DNA of 64,000 nucleotides. It comes from an uncultured Pelagibacteraceae bacterium. GTDB taxonomy: Bacteria > Pseudomonadota > Alphaproteobacteria > Pelagibacterales > Pelagibacteraceae. The stretch covers positions 62,001 to 126,000 of the forward strand of contig CACJEG010000002.1 of assembly GCA_902592375.1 (NCBI GenBank), written 5' to 3'. The number at the start of each line of letters is the position of its first letter. Within the stretch, counting starts at the first letter, position 1. Below, piece by piece: positions 35,537 through 44,962 of this stretch. The notes under the pieces were generated by a model, which was not told where the DNA came from, did not search any database, and saw only the letters and a program-made list of their open reading frames with translations. The translations under genes and the position numbers were made by a program.

Positions 35537-36649
35537 TACTGAAGCAGCTTCATCAGAAGATGAAGTTTTAGATCTAATTTTAGTTAAAGTTTCCTCACAA
35601 TCACTAATTTGTTTTTTCATTAATTCTGGATTTTTTAAAAAGTAAACAACAGAATTGTAAATTTCTTTAGCATTACATTCTTTTTGAATTAATTCTGGAA
35701 TTATTTCTTTGTTATTTATAATATTAATGATGTTAGCAAATTTTATTTTTACTAACATTTTGACAATCAAAAAATTTAAAAAATTCATTTTATAGATAAT
35801 TATAGAGGGTACTTTTGCATTGCAGATTTCAAGAGAAATTGTTCCAGATTTTGAAACTGCAAAAATAGAATTATTCAATATTTGTTTTTTTATATCTTCA
35901 TCAGAAATAACTTCAACATTTTCTAAATTGGTATTATTAATTTTAACATTGATTAAATTTTTATTTTCTTCAGTAGCATGAAAAACAAAAGTAAAATTAT
36001 CAAATTTTTTATTCATTAAAATTATAAAATCAATCAATATTGGTAAGAGTAAATTTACTTCAGACGACCTACTACCACAAAAAAGCGAAATAATTTTTTT
36101 ATCACTTGATATAATGTTAGATAGATCTGTTCTATTTTTTGTTTCTTTTTCTAATAATGGATGTCCAACAAAAGTATTTGGAATATTTTCTTTATCAAAA
36201 TATTTTTTTTCAAAATCAAATAATAACAAAACATGATCTAAAAACTTTTTAAATTTTTTAACTCTACCCTCTCGCCATACCCATACTTGAGGAGCCACAT
36301 AATGAACAGTCTTGATTTGATTATTTATTTTTTTTACTTTTTCAGCAACTCTTAATGTAAAATCAGGACTATCTACACTAAACAAAACATCTGGATTAAA
36401 TTTTATTATCTCTTCTACAGTTTTGTTTATTTTATTCTTTATCTTAAAAATATTTAACAAAACACTTGTGAAACCAATATAGGTAATTTCTTTAAGATCA
36501 AAAATAGATTTTATTCCCAATGAATTTAAATATGCTCCACCGACACAAGAATATTCAATATTAGGATCATTTTTTTGAAGTTGATATATGACTTTAGAAG
36601 CAAGTTTATCTCCTGAAGGTTCACCGGTAATTATAAAAATCTTTTTCAT
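35513..36649 (-). CDS. lpxB: Lipid-A-disaccharide synthase
   Basis: Glycosyltransferase that joins lipid X and UDP-2,3-diacylglucosamine into the lipid A disaccharide, 378 aa. Motifs are ITGEPSGDKLASKVI at the N-terminus, VDSPDFTLRVAEK, HYVAPQVWVWREGRVKK, FVGHPLL and FCGSRSSEVNLLLPI, followed by the acceptor-side SGTISLEI. It is the last gene of the minus-strand envelope cluster and overlaps lpxI by four bases. Its 3' end runs 24 bases into convergent gltX. Confidence 0.95.
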   Translation of the reverse strand: MKKIFIITGEPSGDKLASKVIYQLQKNDPNIEYSCVGGAYLNSLGIKSIFDLKEITYIGFTSVLLNIFKIKNKINKTVEEIIKFNPDVLFSVDSPDFTLRVAEKVKKINNQIKTVHYVAPQVWVWREGRVKKFKKFLDHVLLLFDFEKKYFDKENIPNTFVGHPLLEKETKNRTDLSNIISSDKKIISLFCGSRSSEVNLLLPILIDFIILMNKKFDNFTFVFHATEENKNLINVKINNTNLENVEVISDEDIKKQILNNSIFAVSKSGTISLEICNAKVPSIIIYKMNFLNFLIVKMLVKIKFANIINIINNKEIIPELIQKECNAKEIYNSVVYFLKNPELMKKQISDCEETLTKIRSKTSSSDEAASVLNNYLVS

Positions 36650-37440
36650 ATTACAGAGATAAACATCCTGTTTTTATTAGCAAAGTTAATACATTTCATT
36701 TTATCTAAAAAAACATGTTGTTTATTTTTAACTACAATACCTTTCAATCCAGCTGTTTTACATTGTTTTAAAGTCTTTAATCCAATAGTAGGTAGATCAA
36801 TTCTTAAATCTTGTTTCTTTTTTGGAAACTTTACTAAAACACCTTGATTTCTAAATTTTTTGCTTCTACTTTTTTCAAGCATTTTTTTAGTTCCACCTTT
36901 TCCTTCAATAGAAATTACTTTTTTATTCCTAACTACAACCCCTTGACTAAAATTATATTCTCCTAAATTATTTAATGATTTTACAGCTTTTTTAATATCT
37001 AATTTATCTTGCTTGTTTGGTTTGATTTTTGAAAAATTACCTTTCTTCAAGGATAATTCTGAATTAAATGTAAGTGAACTTTTAGTTTTAATCTTATTTT
37101 GAGCTAATATTTTAATAATTTCTTTTAGTATTGCAGCATCTCCAAGCTTTGAAGCTTTGATTATTCTAGGCATATAATAAATTCCTTTTAAATCTAACTT
37201 CAATTTAGAAAAATTTGGTTTATTTACTCTTCCAGCAAATAAGACTTGTTTACATTTGTTTTCTTTAAGAATGTTAATAATTTTACCAAACTGACCTATG
37301 GATACCGAGTAAGATTTTTTATCTTTTTTAAATTTCTTTGCTTTTGATAAATCAACTATCAAATACTTTATTTTCTTTTTTTTGATAGTTTTTAAAATTT
37401 CCTTTGGAAAATCAGTGTCACCAAAAATTAATCCTATCAT
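36646..37440 (-). CDS. lpxI: UDP-2,3-diacylglucosamine pyrophosphatase LpxI
   Basis: Hydrolyses UDP-2,3-diacylglucosamine to lipid X. It is the alphaproteobacterial replacement for LpxH (DUF1009 family), 264 aa. Family features are an N-terminal GLIFGDTDFPKEI, the region VLFAGRVNKPNF, and a C-terminal catalytic domain with QGVVVRNKKVISIEGKGGT, LVKFPKKKQDLRIDLPTIG and CKTAGLKGIVV. Assignment is supported by its position between lpxA and lpxB, where lpxI lies in other Alphaproteobacteria. Confidence 0.92.
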   Translation of the reverse strand: MIGLIFGDTDFPKEILKTIKKKKIKYLIVDLSKAKKFKKDKKSYSVSIGQFGKIINILKENKCKQVLFAGRVNKPNFSKLKLDLKGIYYMPRIIKASKLGDAAILKEIIKILAQNKIKTKSSLTFNSELSLKKGNFSKIKPNKQDKLDIKKAVKSLNNLGEYNFSQGVVVRNKKVISIEGKGGTKKMLEKSRSKKFRNQGVLVKFPKKKQDLRIDLPTIGLKTLKQCKTAGLKGIVVKNKQHVFLDKMKCINFANKNRMFISVI

Positions 37441-37441
37441 T

Positions 37442-38218
37442 TTATGAGAATGGTGTACAAATAGATCTTTTTTTATCTTTTGTTATAAAATCAATTACAT
37501 TTTTAACTAACGGATTCTCTTTGAAAGAAATATTTAATTTACTTATATTTTCATTAATATTTTTAGTAGCAAAAATTTCTTTATAAGCCTCGCTTAAGCC
37601 TAAGATATCCTTATTTTCAAATTTGGCTCTTCTTAACCCTATTAAATTCAATCCTTGTAATGAATTTCTATTTCCTGTTGATAATCCATAAGGAATTACA
37701 TCATGCAATACACCTGTCATCCCACCAATCATAGCCATTTTTCCAATTCTCGTAAATTGTTGAACAGCAGAGTTACCCCCAATAATAACATTATCCTCAA
37801 TGATTGCATGACCACCTAAAGGGACATTGTTTGCAATTATTACATTATTCCCAACTTGGCAATCATGAGCAATATGTGAAGAAATCATTAATAAACAGTT
37901 ATTTCCAATTATTGTTTTACCACCACCACCTACTGTTCCAGGATTTATTGTTACGTATTCTCTGATTTTATTATTATTACCAATTACTAACTTTGTGGAT
38001 TCACCATTGTATTTCAAGTCTTGTGGATTGTTAATTGAAACGAAAGGATAAATACTATTCTCCTTTCCTATTTTTGCATTTACTGAAATATTAACATGCG
38101 AATGAATAATAGTGTTCTCACCAATTTCCACATTGGGACCAATTACGCAATATGGACCAATCTCAACATTTGATGCTATTTTTGCTTTTGGATCAATTAT
38201 TGAAGTGTTGTGTATCAT
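37442..38218 (-). CDS. lpxA: UDP-N-acetylglucosamine acyltransferase
   Basis: First acyltransferase of lipid A synthesis, 258 aa. The left-handed beta-helix is visible as hexapeptide repeats beginning IIDPKAKIASNVEIGPYCVIG. The catalytic-histidine region is SSHIAHDCQVGNNVIIANNVPLGGHAI (shown in parts: SSHIAHDCQVG, then NNVPLGGH), and RIGKMAMIGGMTGV follows. A helical C-terminal domain with GLNLIGLRRAKF matches LpxA. The start overlaps lpxD by four bases. Confidence 0.96.
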   Translation of the reverse strand: MIHNTSIIDPKAKIASNVEIGPYCVIGPNVEIGENTIIHSHVNISVNAKIGKENSIYPFVSINNPQDLKYNGESTKLVIGNNNKIREYVTINPGTVGGGGKTIIGNNCLLMISSHIAHDCQVGNNVIIANNVPLGGHAIIEDNVIIGGNSAVQQFTRIGKMAMIGGMTGVLHDVIPYGLSTGNRNSLQGLNLIGLRRAKFENKDILGLSEAYKEIFATKNINENISKLNISFKENPLVKNVIDFITKDKKRSICTPFS

Positions 38219-39195
38219 TTGTTTTCCTTAATAAATTTTTTTAAATCTTTAGCTGGATACCCCATAACTTTAGAGTTATCAGGGATATCTTTGATCACTC
38301 CTGAACCGCCACCTATTTGAACATTGTTTCCTACTTTCAAATGTCCTGATATTCCTGATTGTCCACCAATCATAACATTATTTCCAATGTAAGAGCTTCC
38401 AGCAAAACCAACTTGGCCTGCAATAATACAGTTTTCACCAATTTTATTATTATGTGCAATATGTACTTGATTATCTAAAAAAGTATTTTTACCAATTATA
38501 GTATTTGATAAAGAACCTCTGTCAATTGTTGAGCCACAACCAATCTCACAATTATCTTCAATTATTACAATTCCAATATGAGGATAACGTATATTTGCAT
38601 TCTTATTAGGAAAAAAACCAAATCCTTTTTTTCCAATAACACAATTGTCTAATATTGAAACATTGTTTTTAATTAATGTATTTCTAATAATAACGTTAGA
38701 CCCTATTGAACAATTATCACCAATAACAACATTACTTTCAATGATTGTGTTATGACCAATTGAACAGTTTGATCCAATTTTAACATTTTTTCCGATTAAT
38801 ATATTCTGGCCATGATTAACAGAATGATTAAAAGAAGTTTTTTCGATATTTAAAGTATGAGGGTCAAAGTTATCTATAACTGAATTTGGATAAAACATTC
38901 GGGTAATCATTGCTATTGAAACAAGCACATTTTTAACTTCTATTGATTCACAGTTATTAGGTAATTCACTAGATAACTCTTTTGTAGTTATACAAAATGA
39001 TGCCTTAGTAGTTGAAGCTACTGACTCATATTTTTTAGAATGAAAAAATGTAATATCTTTGTTAGTGGCAGTAGCTAAATCTTTAATATCAAAAATAACT
39101 TTATCAAAGTTTTTTACATCGATATCTTCATTAATATTACTTAAAATTTCACTAATTTTAAATGGACCTTTGCTTTTAAAAAAAGGATTAGACAT
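38215..39195 (-). CDS. lpxD: UDP-3-O-acyl-glucosamine N-acyltransferase
   Basis: Second acyltransferase of lipid A synthesis. An N-terminal uridine-binding domain (about 1-100) has ATATNKDITFFHSKKY. Long hexapeptide repeats follow, with GFGFFPN, IVIIEDNCEIGCGSTIDRG and the catalytic-histidine segment NQVHIAHNNKIGEN. I start it at the ATG at 39195 (MSNPFFKSK), giving 326 aa, rather than the TTG at 39210. A small perfect hairpin sits immediately before that ATG. It follows fabZ here, whereas many relatives have lpxD before fabZ. Confidence 0.94.
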   Translation of the reverse strand: MSNPFFKSKGPFKISEILSNINEDIDVKNFDKVIFDIKDLATATNKDITFFHSKKYESVASTTKASFCITTKELSSELPNNCESIEVKNVLVSIAMITRMFYPNSVIDNFDPHTLNIEKTSFNHSVNHGQNILIGKNVKIGSNCSIGHNTIIESNVVIGDNCSIGSNVIIRNTLIKNNVSILDNCVIGKKGFGFFPNKNANIRYPHIGIVIIEDNCEIGCGSTIDRGSLSNTIIGKNTFLDNQVHIAHNNKIGENCIIAGQVGFAGSSYIGNNVMIGGQSGISGHLKVGNNVQIGGGSGVIKDIPDNSKVMGYPAKDLKKFIKENK

Positions 39196-39246
39196 ATCTG
39201 CTTTTATCAAAGCAAAATAAAATGACTTATCAATATTTATTGCTAT

Positions 39247-39693
39247 TTATTTCTTATCTACGATAGTTGCAGACCAAATGGCATCTGCCATTTTTTTATT
39301 CTCTACAAAAGCTTCACCTTTATATTTCCAAACTCTACCATGAGACCTTATTGCTTCAATTTTTAAGATCAGCTTACAATCAGGTATTACGGGATTTCTA
39401 AATCTCGCCTTTTCAATACCCATTAAAAAAACTAATTTATTTTCATATGTGGACTTGTCTAGGCCATGCGCTGTAAGAGCAGCAGCTGCTTGACCAAATG
39501 ACTCAACTATTAAGACACCTGGCATAACAGGATTGTCAGGAAAATGTCCTTGCACAAAAAAACTATCTTTTTTTACATTAACTACAGCAGTTGCAGTTGA
39601 TAATTTTTTTATATCATAGAGCTCATCAATTAAAAGCATTGGTTCTCTGTGAGGTAATAAATCTGCTATTTGTTTTTTATCAAGTTTAGTCAT
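39247..39693 (-). CDS. fabZ: 3-hydroxyacyl-ACP dehydratase FabZ
   Basis: Dehydratase of fatty acid elongation, 148 aa, hot-dog fold. Motifs are LLPHREPMLLIDEL, the catalytic-histidine segment VQGHFPDNPVMPGVLIVESF (His and downstream Glu), and GIEKARFRNPVIPDC. It competes for the hydroxyacyl-ACP pool with LpxA and LpxD, which explains its conserved place in this cluster. It begins directly after skp. Confidence 0.96.
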   Translation of the reverse strand: MTKLDKKQIADLLPHREPMLLIDELYDIKKLSTATAVVNVKKDSFFVQGHFPDNPVMPGVLIVESFGQAAAALTAHGLDKSTYENKLVFLMGIEKARFRNPVIPDCKLILKIEAIRSHGRVWKYKGEAFVENKKMADAIWSATIVDKK

Positions 39694-40209
39694 CTAATTA
39701 TATTGTCTGTTTATTTCATCTAAAATTTCTTGTGTAATATTAACCTTAGAATTTCCCATAAATATGATTTTAGAATCTAACACAATATTAATTGAGTTTG
39801 CTTCCATATATTTACTTACGATTGGGCCAATTTTTTTAAATACATTGTCTAATTCTTTATTTTTAAATATTTTTAAGTCATTAATCATTTTATTTTTTTC
39901 TTGTGTGTATATGCTGACTTTTTCCTTTAATTGAGACAATTCTTTTTTGAATACATCTTCAGATATAATATTTTGTTTGCTTTTTAATTCTAGTTCTTTA
40001 GCTTTTAATTCTTCATTTCTAGAATTTAATTTATTAATATTTTGTTTATCAAGATCAGTAATTTTTTTTAAAACATTTTTTCCTAAAACTGAATTTTTAA
40101 TAATATAATCAACATCTATAAATGCAACTTTATCACTAGAGATTGCTGGCAATGAATTTAGAAATGAGAATAAAATTATTAGTAGTATTAATTTTTTATA
40201 TTGAAACAT
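39694..40209 (-). CDS. OmpH/Skp-family periplasmic chaperone
   Basis: Secreted chaperone for outer-membrane proteins, 171 aa. A signal peptide (residues about 1-25, YKKLILLIILFSFLNSLPAIS) precedes KVAFIDVDYIIKNSVLGK, the usual start of mature OmpH proteins. A long charged coiled-coil region (about 55-125) forms the tentacle helices, and a final strand reads INIVLDSKIIFM. It overlaps bamA by one base, the standard partner gene. The family assignment is firm, and it would be named skp or ompH. Confidence 0.88.
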   Translation of the reverse strand: MFQYKKLILLIILFSFLNSLPAISSDKVAFIDVDYIIKNSVLGKNVLKKITDLDKQNINKLNSRNEELKAKELELKSKQNIISEDVFKKELSQLKEKVSIYTQEKNKMINDLKIFKNKELDNVFKKIGPIVSKYMEANSINIVLDSKIIFMGNSKVNITQEILDEINRQYN

Positions 40210-42449
40210 TAAAATGAAGTGCCTATATTAAATCTAAATGTTTCCTCAATATCCGTATTCTCCTTTGAAATCACTTCTGATAAAGAAAAGGTAAGAGGAC
40301 CTATTGCAGTATACCAATCAACACCTATACCTACTGAACTACGAATTTTACTTGCATTATTAATGGATGAGTCGTAGTCAACACCCCAAATATTTGCTGC
40401 ATCAAAAAATAAAGAAACATCTAAATTTTGTGCATTAGGCATTATTTGTGGTAAAGAAGTATTAAAATTTAGTGCAGTAATATAATTTCCACCAATAAAA
40501 TCATTTCCATCTTTAGGGCCAACTTTTCCACTTTCAAACCCTCTTAACCTTCTAGATGGAATGGTCAATCTTTCAGATAATTTAACATCATCACCAGATA
40601 TTGAATTTGCGCTCTTTAAATAAAGTGAAAGTGATGAAATATTATTGGAATAAAGTTCTCCATACACTTTAAATAAATAAGAGTTAGTTAATGTATTTGT
40701 TTTGCTGATTAAGGGTACGTATATGTTATAGCTCGAAACAAAACCATCTGTTGTTCTATATTTTTGGTTTCTTTTATCATAATTAAAATCAAAATTAGCA
40801 AATGTATCCCAGTAGTCACCTTCTTGAGACTTTTGACGGGCAGAAGCAGTTGAGTCAGTCTCAATTTTTTCATAAAATGAACTTGTAGCAAAACCCAATC
40901 TAAAGTCTCTTAGATATTCAAATTTGGTACCTAATTCAAATCCGGTTTTATTAGTTTTATAACCGTAATTTGCTAATTGATCCACTTCTAAGGCCTGTAT
41001 AGAACCATAAATAGATTTGTCAGAATTTTTATAATTTGGATTTGAAACACTTAAAAGGCCCTTAAAGGTTTGACCTGAAAGCGTAGCATTAGCGTCTACT
41101 GACAAGCCTTTGCCTAAATAGTTGTTTTCTTTGACACCAAACATTACACTACCTCCAGATGTACCAAAACCTGCTCCAGCAGAGATTTCTCCCGTAGGCT
41201 TTTCCTCGATTTCAAAATTAATAATTTTGGAATTATTATCTTTACCATCAACAACTGTGGTTTTTACACTTCTAAAGAAATTTAGACTTTTAATGTTATT
41301 TTCAGATTTTTTGGTTAATATCTCGTTATAAGGATCACCTTCATCAACAGCCAGCTGATTTCTTATTACGCTTTCCATTGTAATCTTATTTCCAAGAATA
41401 TTAATCTTTTCTACAAAAAGCTTTTCTGTTTCTTGAATGATAAAATTGATATTAAGTTTATTATCATCAATAGTTTCATCTATTGAGGCCTTAATTGATT
41501 TGAATTCTTGATTAACAGTTATTAAATCAATTTCTTCTAAAATTTTTTCAACAGAGTTAAGAGAATAAGGTTCACCTTTTATATCAACAAGAGTTTTAAT
41601 TAAATTCTCATAATTAGATTTATCGATATCTTTAGGAAAAATAATATTTAGGTTATTAAAAAAAATTTTATTATTTGGTGTAATATTATAAATTAATTCA
41701 AATTCATCATTTTGGATTAGTTTTGCAAAACTAGAATTTATTTCAACATTGTAATAACCTTTATTTAGATAAAAATTTTTTAGGAGACGTTTGTCCATAT
41801 TAATTAATTCTTCATTAAGATATTTTTTGTTTGATATAAATTTCCAAAATTTAGCTTCCTCACTAATAATAATATTTTTTAGCTCTTTATCTTTATATAT
41901 TTTTTCTCCGATAAATTTTATTTTTTTTATTTTAGCTTTATTGCCTAACTCGATTTCATATTTAATATTCACCATGTTATTATTTAATTCTTCAACATAA
42001 GTGTCAACTGTAGCAAAATAATATCCAAAATTTTTTAAAACATTTTGAATAATTATTTTTTCCTCAGCCAATAAATATTCACTAAAAGAACTTCTTGGCT
42101 TTAAGATTAAAGATAAACGTAATGCTTCCTCATATTTTTTTGCTTTAATACCATCGATAAAAATATTATCTATTATCGGAAGTTCCTCTAAATTTATTGT
42201 TAATATATTTTTATTATAAGATACCGATATATTATTAAAAAAATTTGAATCATATAAATCTTTTACAATATCATTAATTTTGTTGTCATTAATATGATCA
42301 TTTTCATTAATATCCGCAAACATCAAGATGGTTTCATCTGGTATTCTTTCGTTTCCATTTATTCTTATCTCTTTAATAGTGTCAGCAATAACCACTGAAT
42401 TTATTAATAGTGCAAATAATAGAAATAATATTGGTACTATTTTTTTCAT
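40209..42449 (-). CDS. bamA: Outer membrane protein assembly factor BamA
   Basis: Central beta-barrel of the outer-membrane protein insertion machinery, 746 aa. A signal peptide (about 1-22) precedes IKEIRINGNERIPDETIL, the first of five POTRA domains spanning about residues 24-420. The barrel follows, with GEISAGAGFGTSGGSVMFGV and the conserved RRLRGFESGKVGP (VRGF-type motif) near residue 635. The C-terminal strand ends in phenylalanine (FRFNIGTSF), as expected for Bam substrates. It sits 13 bases after dxr; the rseP protease gene usually found between them is absent. Confidence 0.96.
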   Translation of the reverse strand: MKKIVPILFLLFALLINSVVIADTIKEIRINGNERIPDETILMFADINENDHINDNKINDIVKDLYDSNFFNNISVSYNKNILTINLEELPIIDNIFIDGIKAKKYEEALRLSLILKPRSSFSEYLLAEEKIIIQNVLKNFGYYFATVDTYVEELNNNMVNIKYEIELGNKAKIKKIKFIGEKIYKDKELKNIIISEEAKFWKFISNKKYLNEELINMDKRLLKNFYLNKGYYNVEINSSFAKLIQNDEFELIYNITPNNKIFFNNLNIIFPKDIDKSNYENLIKTLVDIKGEPYSLNSVEKILEEIDLITVNQEFKSIKASIDETIDDNKLNINFIIQETEKLFVEKINILGNKITMESVIRNQLAVDEGDPYNEILTKKSENNIKSLNFFRSVKTTVVDGKDNNSKIINFEIEEKPTGEISAGAGFGTSGGSVMFGVKENNYLGKGLSVDANATLSGQTFKGLLSVSNPNYKNSDKSIYGSIQALEVDQLANYGYKTNKTGFELGTKFEYLRDFRLGFATSSFYEKIETDSTASARQKSQEGDYWDTFANFDFNYDKRNQKYRTTDGFVSSYNIYVPLISKTNTLTNSYLFKVYGELYSNNISSLSLYLKSANSISGDDVKLSERLTIPSRRLRGFESGKVGPKDGNDFIGGNYITALNFNTSLPQIMPNAQNLDVSLFFDAANIWGVDYDSSINNASKIRSSVGIGVDWYTAIGPLTFSLSEVISKENTDIEETFRFNIGTSF

Positions 42450-42462
42450 AATAGATTAGATG

Positions 42463-43629
42463 TTATATACTTTTTGATATAATTTTGGAACGAACATAAT
42501 TAGACAATTCCAGTATATCTTCAACTTTTTTAGGTATTTTATTTTTATATTTTAGAAATTCTTTTTGTTTTAATATTTTAATCATTTTTTTATTTATATC
42601 TGTAAAGTTTAATTTCTTTTGTAAAAACTGATTAACTAATTCATCATTTACTGAAACTACAACAGTTTCAAATAGAGAATTATTTTTAGGCAGAAAATTA
42701 ATTACTTTTACTAAAGGGAATTTTTTTAAATTTACAGTCTGCAATTTTAAATCATTTAGCTTTGAAAAGTTCAGTTTATTATACCCATCCAAAGAAAAAT
42801 TAATATTATTTGATAAAGTGTTGTTTATTGGTATTACCATATCTGTGTTATGTGCAATTATTTTAATTAATCCATTTTTAAATTGAATAATTGCATGAAT
42901 ATAAGACGATGGGTGTATCAATATTTTTAATTGACTATATCTTATGTTAAATATTTTTTTTGCCTCTATTATCTCAAAAACTTTATTCATCATTGTAGCA
43001 GAGTCGATTGTTATTTTTTTTCCCATTTTCCAGTTAGGGTGATTTAAAGCCTCTGATAACTTTATATGTTTAAATTTTGAAACTGATAAATCTAAAAAAG
43101 GACCACCAGAAGCAGTTAAATAAATATTTTTAACTGTATCTTTATTGTTTTTTAAACCATACCATATTGAAAAGTGTTCAGAATCAACTGGTATAAATTC
43201 AGTGTTATTTTTATTTAATTCTTTTTTAATTAAATTCCATCCACAAATAATTGACTCTTTATTTGCTATGGCAATAGTTTTTGTGTGTTCTATTACATTT
43301 AAAGTTGGTTTCAGCCCATCAATACCCACAATTGAACTCATTATGTAGTCTGCTTTAAATTTAAATATCTTTTTAATATTAGCAAAGTTATTATAAATTT
43401 TAATATTTTTATTTTTATTAATTTTTATAAATTTAATATAACTATCTTTGTCAGTAATAATTACATTTTGAACTTTAAAACTTTTTGTTTGCTCAAAAAT
43501 TTTTTTATAATTTTTATTAGCTGTTAGAAGTTGTATGTTAAAGTCTTTTTTATTTTTTTTAATAATTTTTAATAAGGTTTTTCCTATTGAACCAGTAGAA
43601 CCTAAAATTGCTATATTTTTTTTTATCAT
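42463..43629 (-). CDS. dxr: 1-deoxy-D-xylulose 5-phosphate reductoisomerase
   Basis: Second enzyme of the MEP isoprenoid pathway, 388 aa. Motifs are the NADPH-binding ILGSTGSIGKTLL at residues 8-20, ANKESIICGW, PVDSEHFSIW (metal-binding Asp and Glu), LTASGGPF, HPNWKMGKKITIDSATMMNK and EIIEAKKIF. It is linked in pathway to ispDF in this window and overlaps cdsA by four bases. Its product route supplies undecaprenyl synthesis by the nearby uppS. Confidence 0.96.
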   Translation of the reverse strand: MIKKNIAILGSTGSIGKTLLKIIKKNKKDFNIQLLTANKNYKKIFEQTKSFKVQNVIITDKDSYIKFIKINKNKNIKIYNNFANIKKIFKFKADYIMSSIVGIDGLKPTLNVIEHTKTIAIANKESIICGWNLIKKELNKNNTEFIPVDSEHFSIWYGLKNNKDTVKNIYLTASGGPFLDLSVSKFKHIKLSEALNHPNWKMGKKITIDSATMMNKVFEIIEAKKIFNIRYSQLKILIHPSSYIHAIIQFKNGLIKIIAHNTDMVIPINNTLSNNINFSLDGYNKLNFSKLNDLKLQTVNLKKFPLVKVINFLPKNNSLFETVVVSVNDELVNQFLQKKLNFTDINKKMIKILKQKEFLKYKNKIPKKVEDILELSNYVRSKIISKSI

Positions 43630-44291
43630 TTTATATAAATAATAAATAAGTAAGAAATTGGTACTGCAAAAATTATTCCGTCTAATCTATCTAATAAACC
43701 ACCATGACCTGGTAATAAATTTCCAGTATCCTTAACTTTAGCTAATCTCTTGAAATAAGATATTATCAGATCTCCAACTTGACTAATAAATGAAATGAAT
43801 AAAAAGAATATACTATCAGATACTAAATTGTTACCAATCAAACCTGAAAGAGTTAATTTACTTGAAGGACTAATAGATATTAATTTTATATAAATTAATG
43901 CTGCAATTAGCGATAAAAGAAAACTACCAATGACACCTGCATAAGTTTTTTTTGGACTTATTTTAGTTAATTTTGGTCCTTTAAATATTTTTCCAAATAT
44001 ATAACCACCTAAATCGGTAAAAATACAAACAACTAAAATAAAAATAAATATTCCAATTGATAATTTTTCTCTTAATAAATAAGCTAAACAGAATGAAAAA
44101 AAAAGATAGAATATTCCAATAATTTTAACAAAATCTTTTTTATTCATTTTTATCCATTCATGAGAGCTTGCTAAAAATAAAATACCTAGAAAAAAAGCAA
44201 AAAAAACTTTTTCTTGAAAGATAAAAAACACTGTAATTGGTATTAAGAATATTGAACTTAATATTCTTTTTTGAAGTTCTTTATTAATCAT
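43626..44291 (-). CDS. cdsA: Phosphatidate cytidylyltransferase
   Basis: Makes CDP-diacylglycerol for phospholipid synthesis, 221 aa with several membrane spans. The family signature is visible near the C-terminus as ISQVGDLIISYFKRLAKVKDTGNLLPGHGGLLDRLDG (in parts: SQVGDLIISYFKR, then LPGHGGLLDRLDG). TDLGGYIFGKIFKGPKLTKI lies earlier. It is shorter than E. coli CdsA (285 aa), mainly in the N-terminal spans. It overlaps uppS and dxr by four bases each. Confidence 0.94.
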   Translation of the reverse strand: MINKELQKRILSSIFLIPITVFFIFQEKVFFAFFLGILFLASSHEWIKMNKKDFVKIIGIFYLFFSFCLAYLLREKLSIGIFIFILVVCIFTDLGGYIFGKIFKGPKLTKISPKKTYAGVIGSFLLSLIAALIYIKLISISPSSKLTLSGLIGNNLVSDSIFFLFISFISQVGDLIISYFKRLAKVKDTGNLLPGHGGLLDRLDGIIFAVPISYLFIIYIK

Positions 44292-44962
44292 ACTTTACCA
44301 AAATTTCTTTTAATATTCATATATTGCTTAATTATTTTATTATAATCGTTTTCATTAAAGGCTGGCCACAATTTCTTTTCAAAAAATATCTCTGCATATG
44401 CAAGTTGCCAAAGTAAAAAATTGCTTAATCTTTTTGTGTTTCCAGTTCTAATTAATAGGTCTGGATCAGGTATATTTTTAGTCTGTAAATTTCTAGTTAT
44501 ATTTTTTTCGTTGATACTTATTTTGCTTGTCCTAATTTTTTTATAAGCCTCAATTAATTCAGATTTTGATCCATAATTTAAAGCAAGATTGATTTGTAAT
44601 TTAGAATTTTTTAAAGTTTTTTTTTCACAATCATTTAATAACTTATTTAGCTTTGGAGAAAATTTTTTTGATCCTAAAATTTTAAGTTTAATATTTTGTT
44701 TATGTAGCTCATCAATCCTATTTAATAAAAAATTTTCTAATAAATTAAATAAATAATTTATTTCTTTTTTTGGTCTTTTCCAATTTTCAGTAGAAAATAC
44801 GTATAAAGTTAAAAATTTAATTTTATTTTTAATTGTTTGTTTAATTACTTTTTCTACTGTTTTTAGGCCTTCTTTATGACCTGCATTTCTTGAATTTTTA
44901 TACCTAACTCCCCATCTTCCATTACCGTCCATGATAATGGCTACATGATTTAATGGGTTCAT
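44288..44962 (-). CDS. uppS: Undecaprenyl diphosphate synthase
   Basis: cis-prenyltransferase that makes the C55 lipid carrier for peptidoglycan and surface polysaccharide, 224 aa. Motifs are AIIMDGNGRWG (catalytic D12), AGHKEGLKTVEK, LYVFSTENWKRPKKE, NLALNYGSKSEL and the C-terminal DPDLLIRTGNTKRLSNFLLW. It overlaps frr upstream by four bases. Confidence 0.96.
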   Translation of the reverse strand: MNPLNHVAIIMDGNGRWGVRYKNSRNAGHKEGLKTVEKVIKQTIKNKIKFLTLYVFSTENWKRPKKEINYLFNLLENFLLNRIDELHKQNIKLKILGSKKFSPKLNKLLNDCEKKTLKNSKLQINLALNYGSKSELIEAYKKIRTSKISINEKNITRNLQTKNIPDPDLLIRTGNTKRLSNFLLWQLAYAEIFFEKKLWPAFNENDYNKIIKQYMNIKRNFGKV

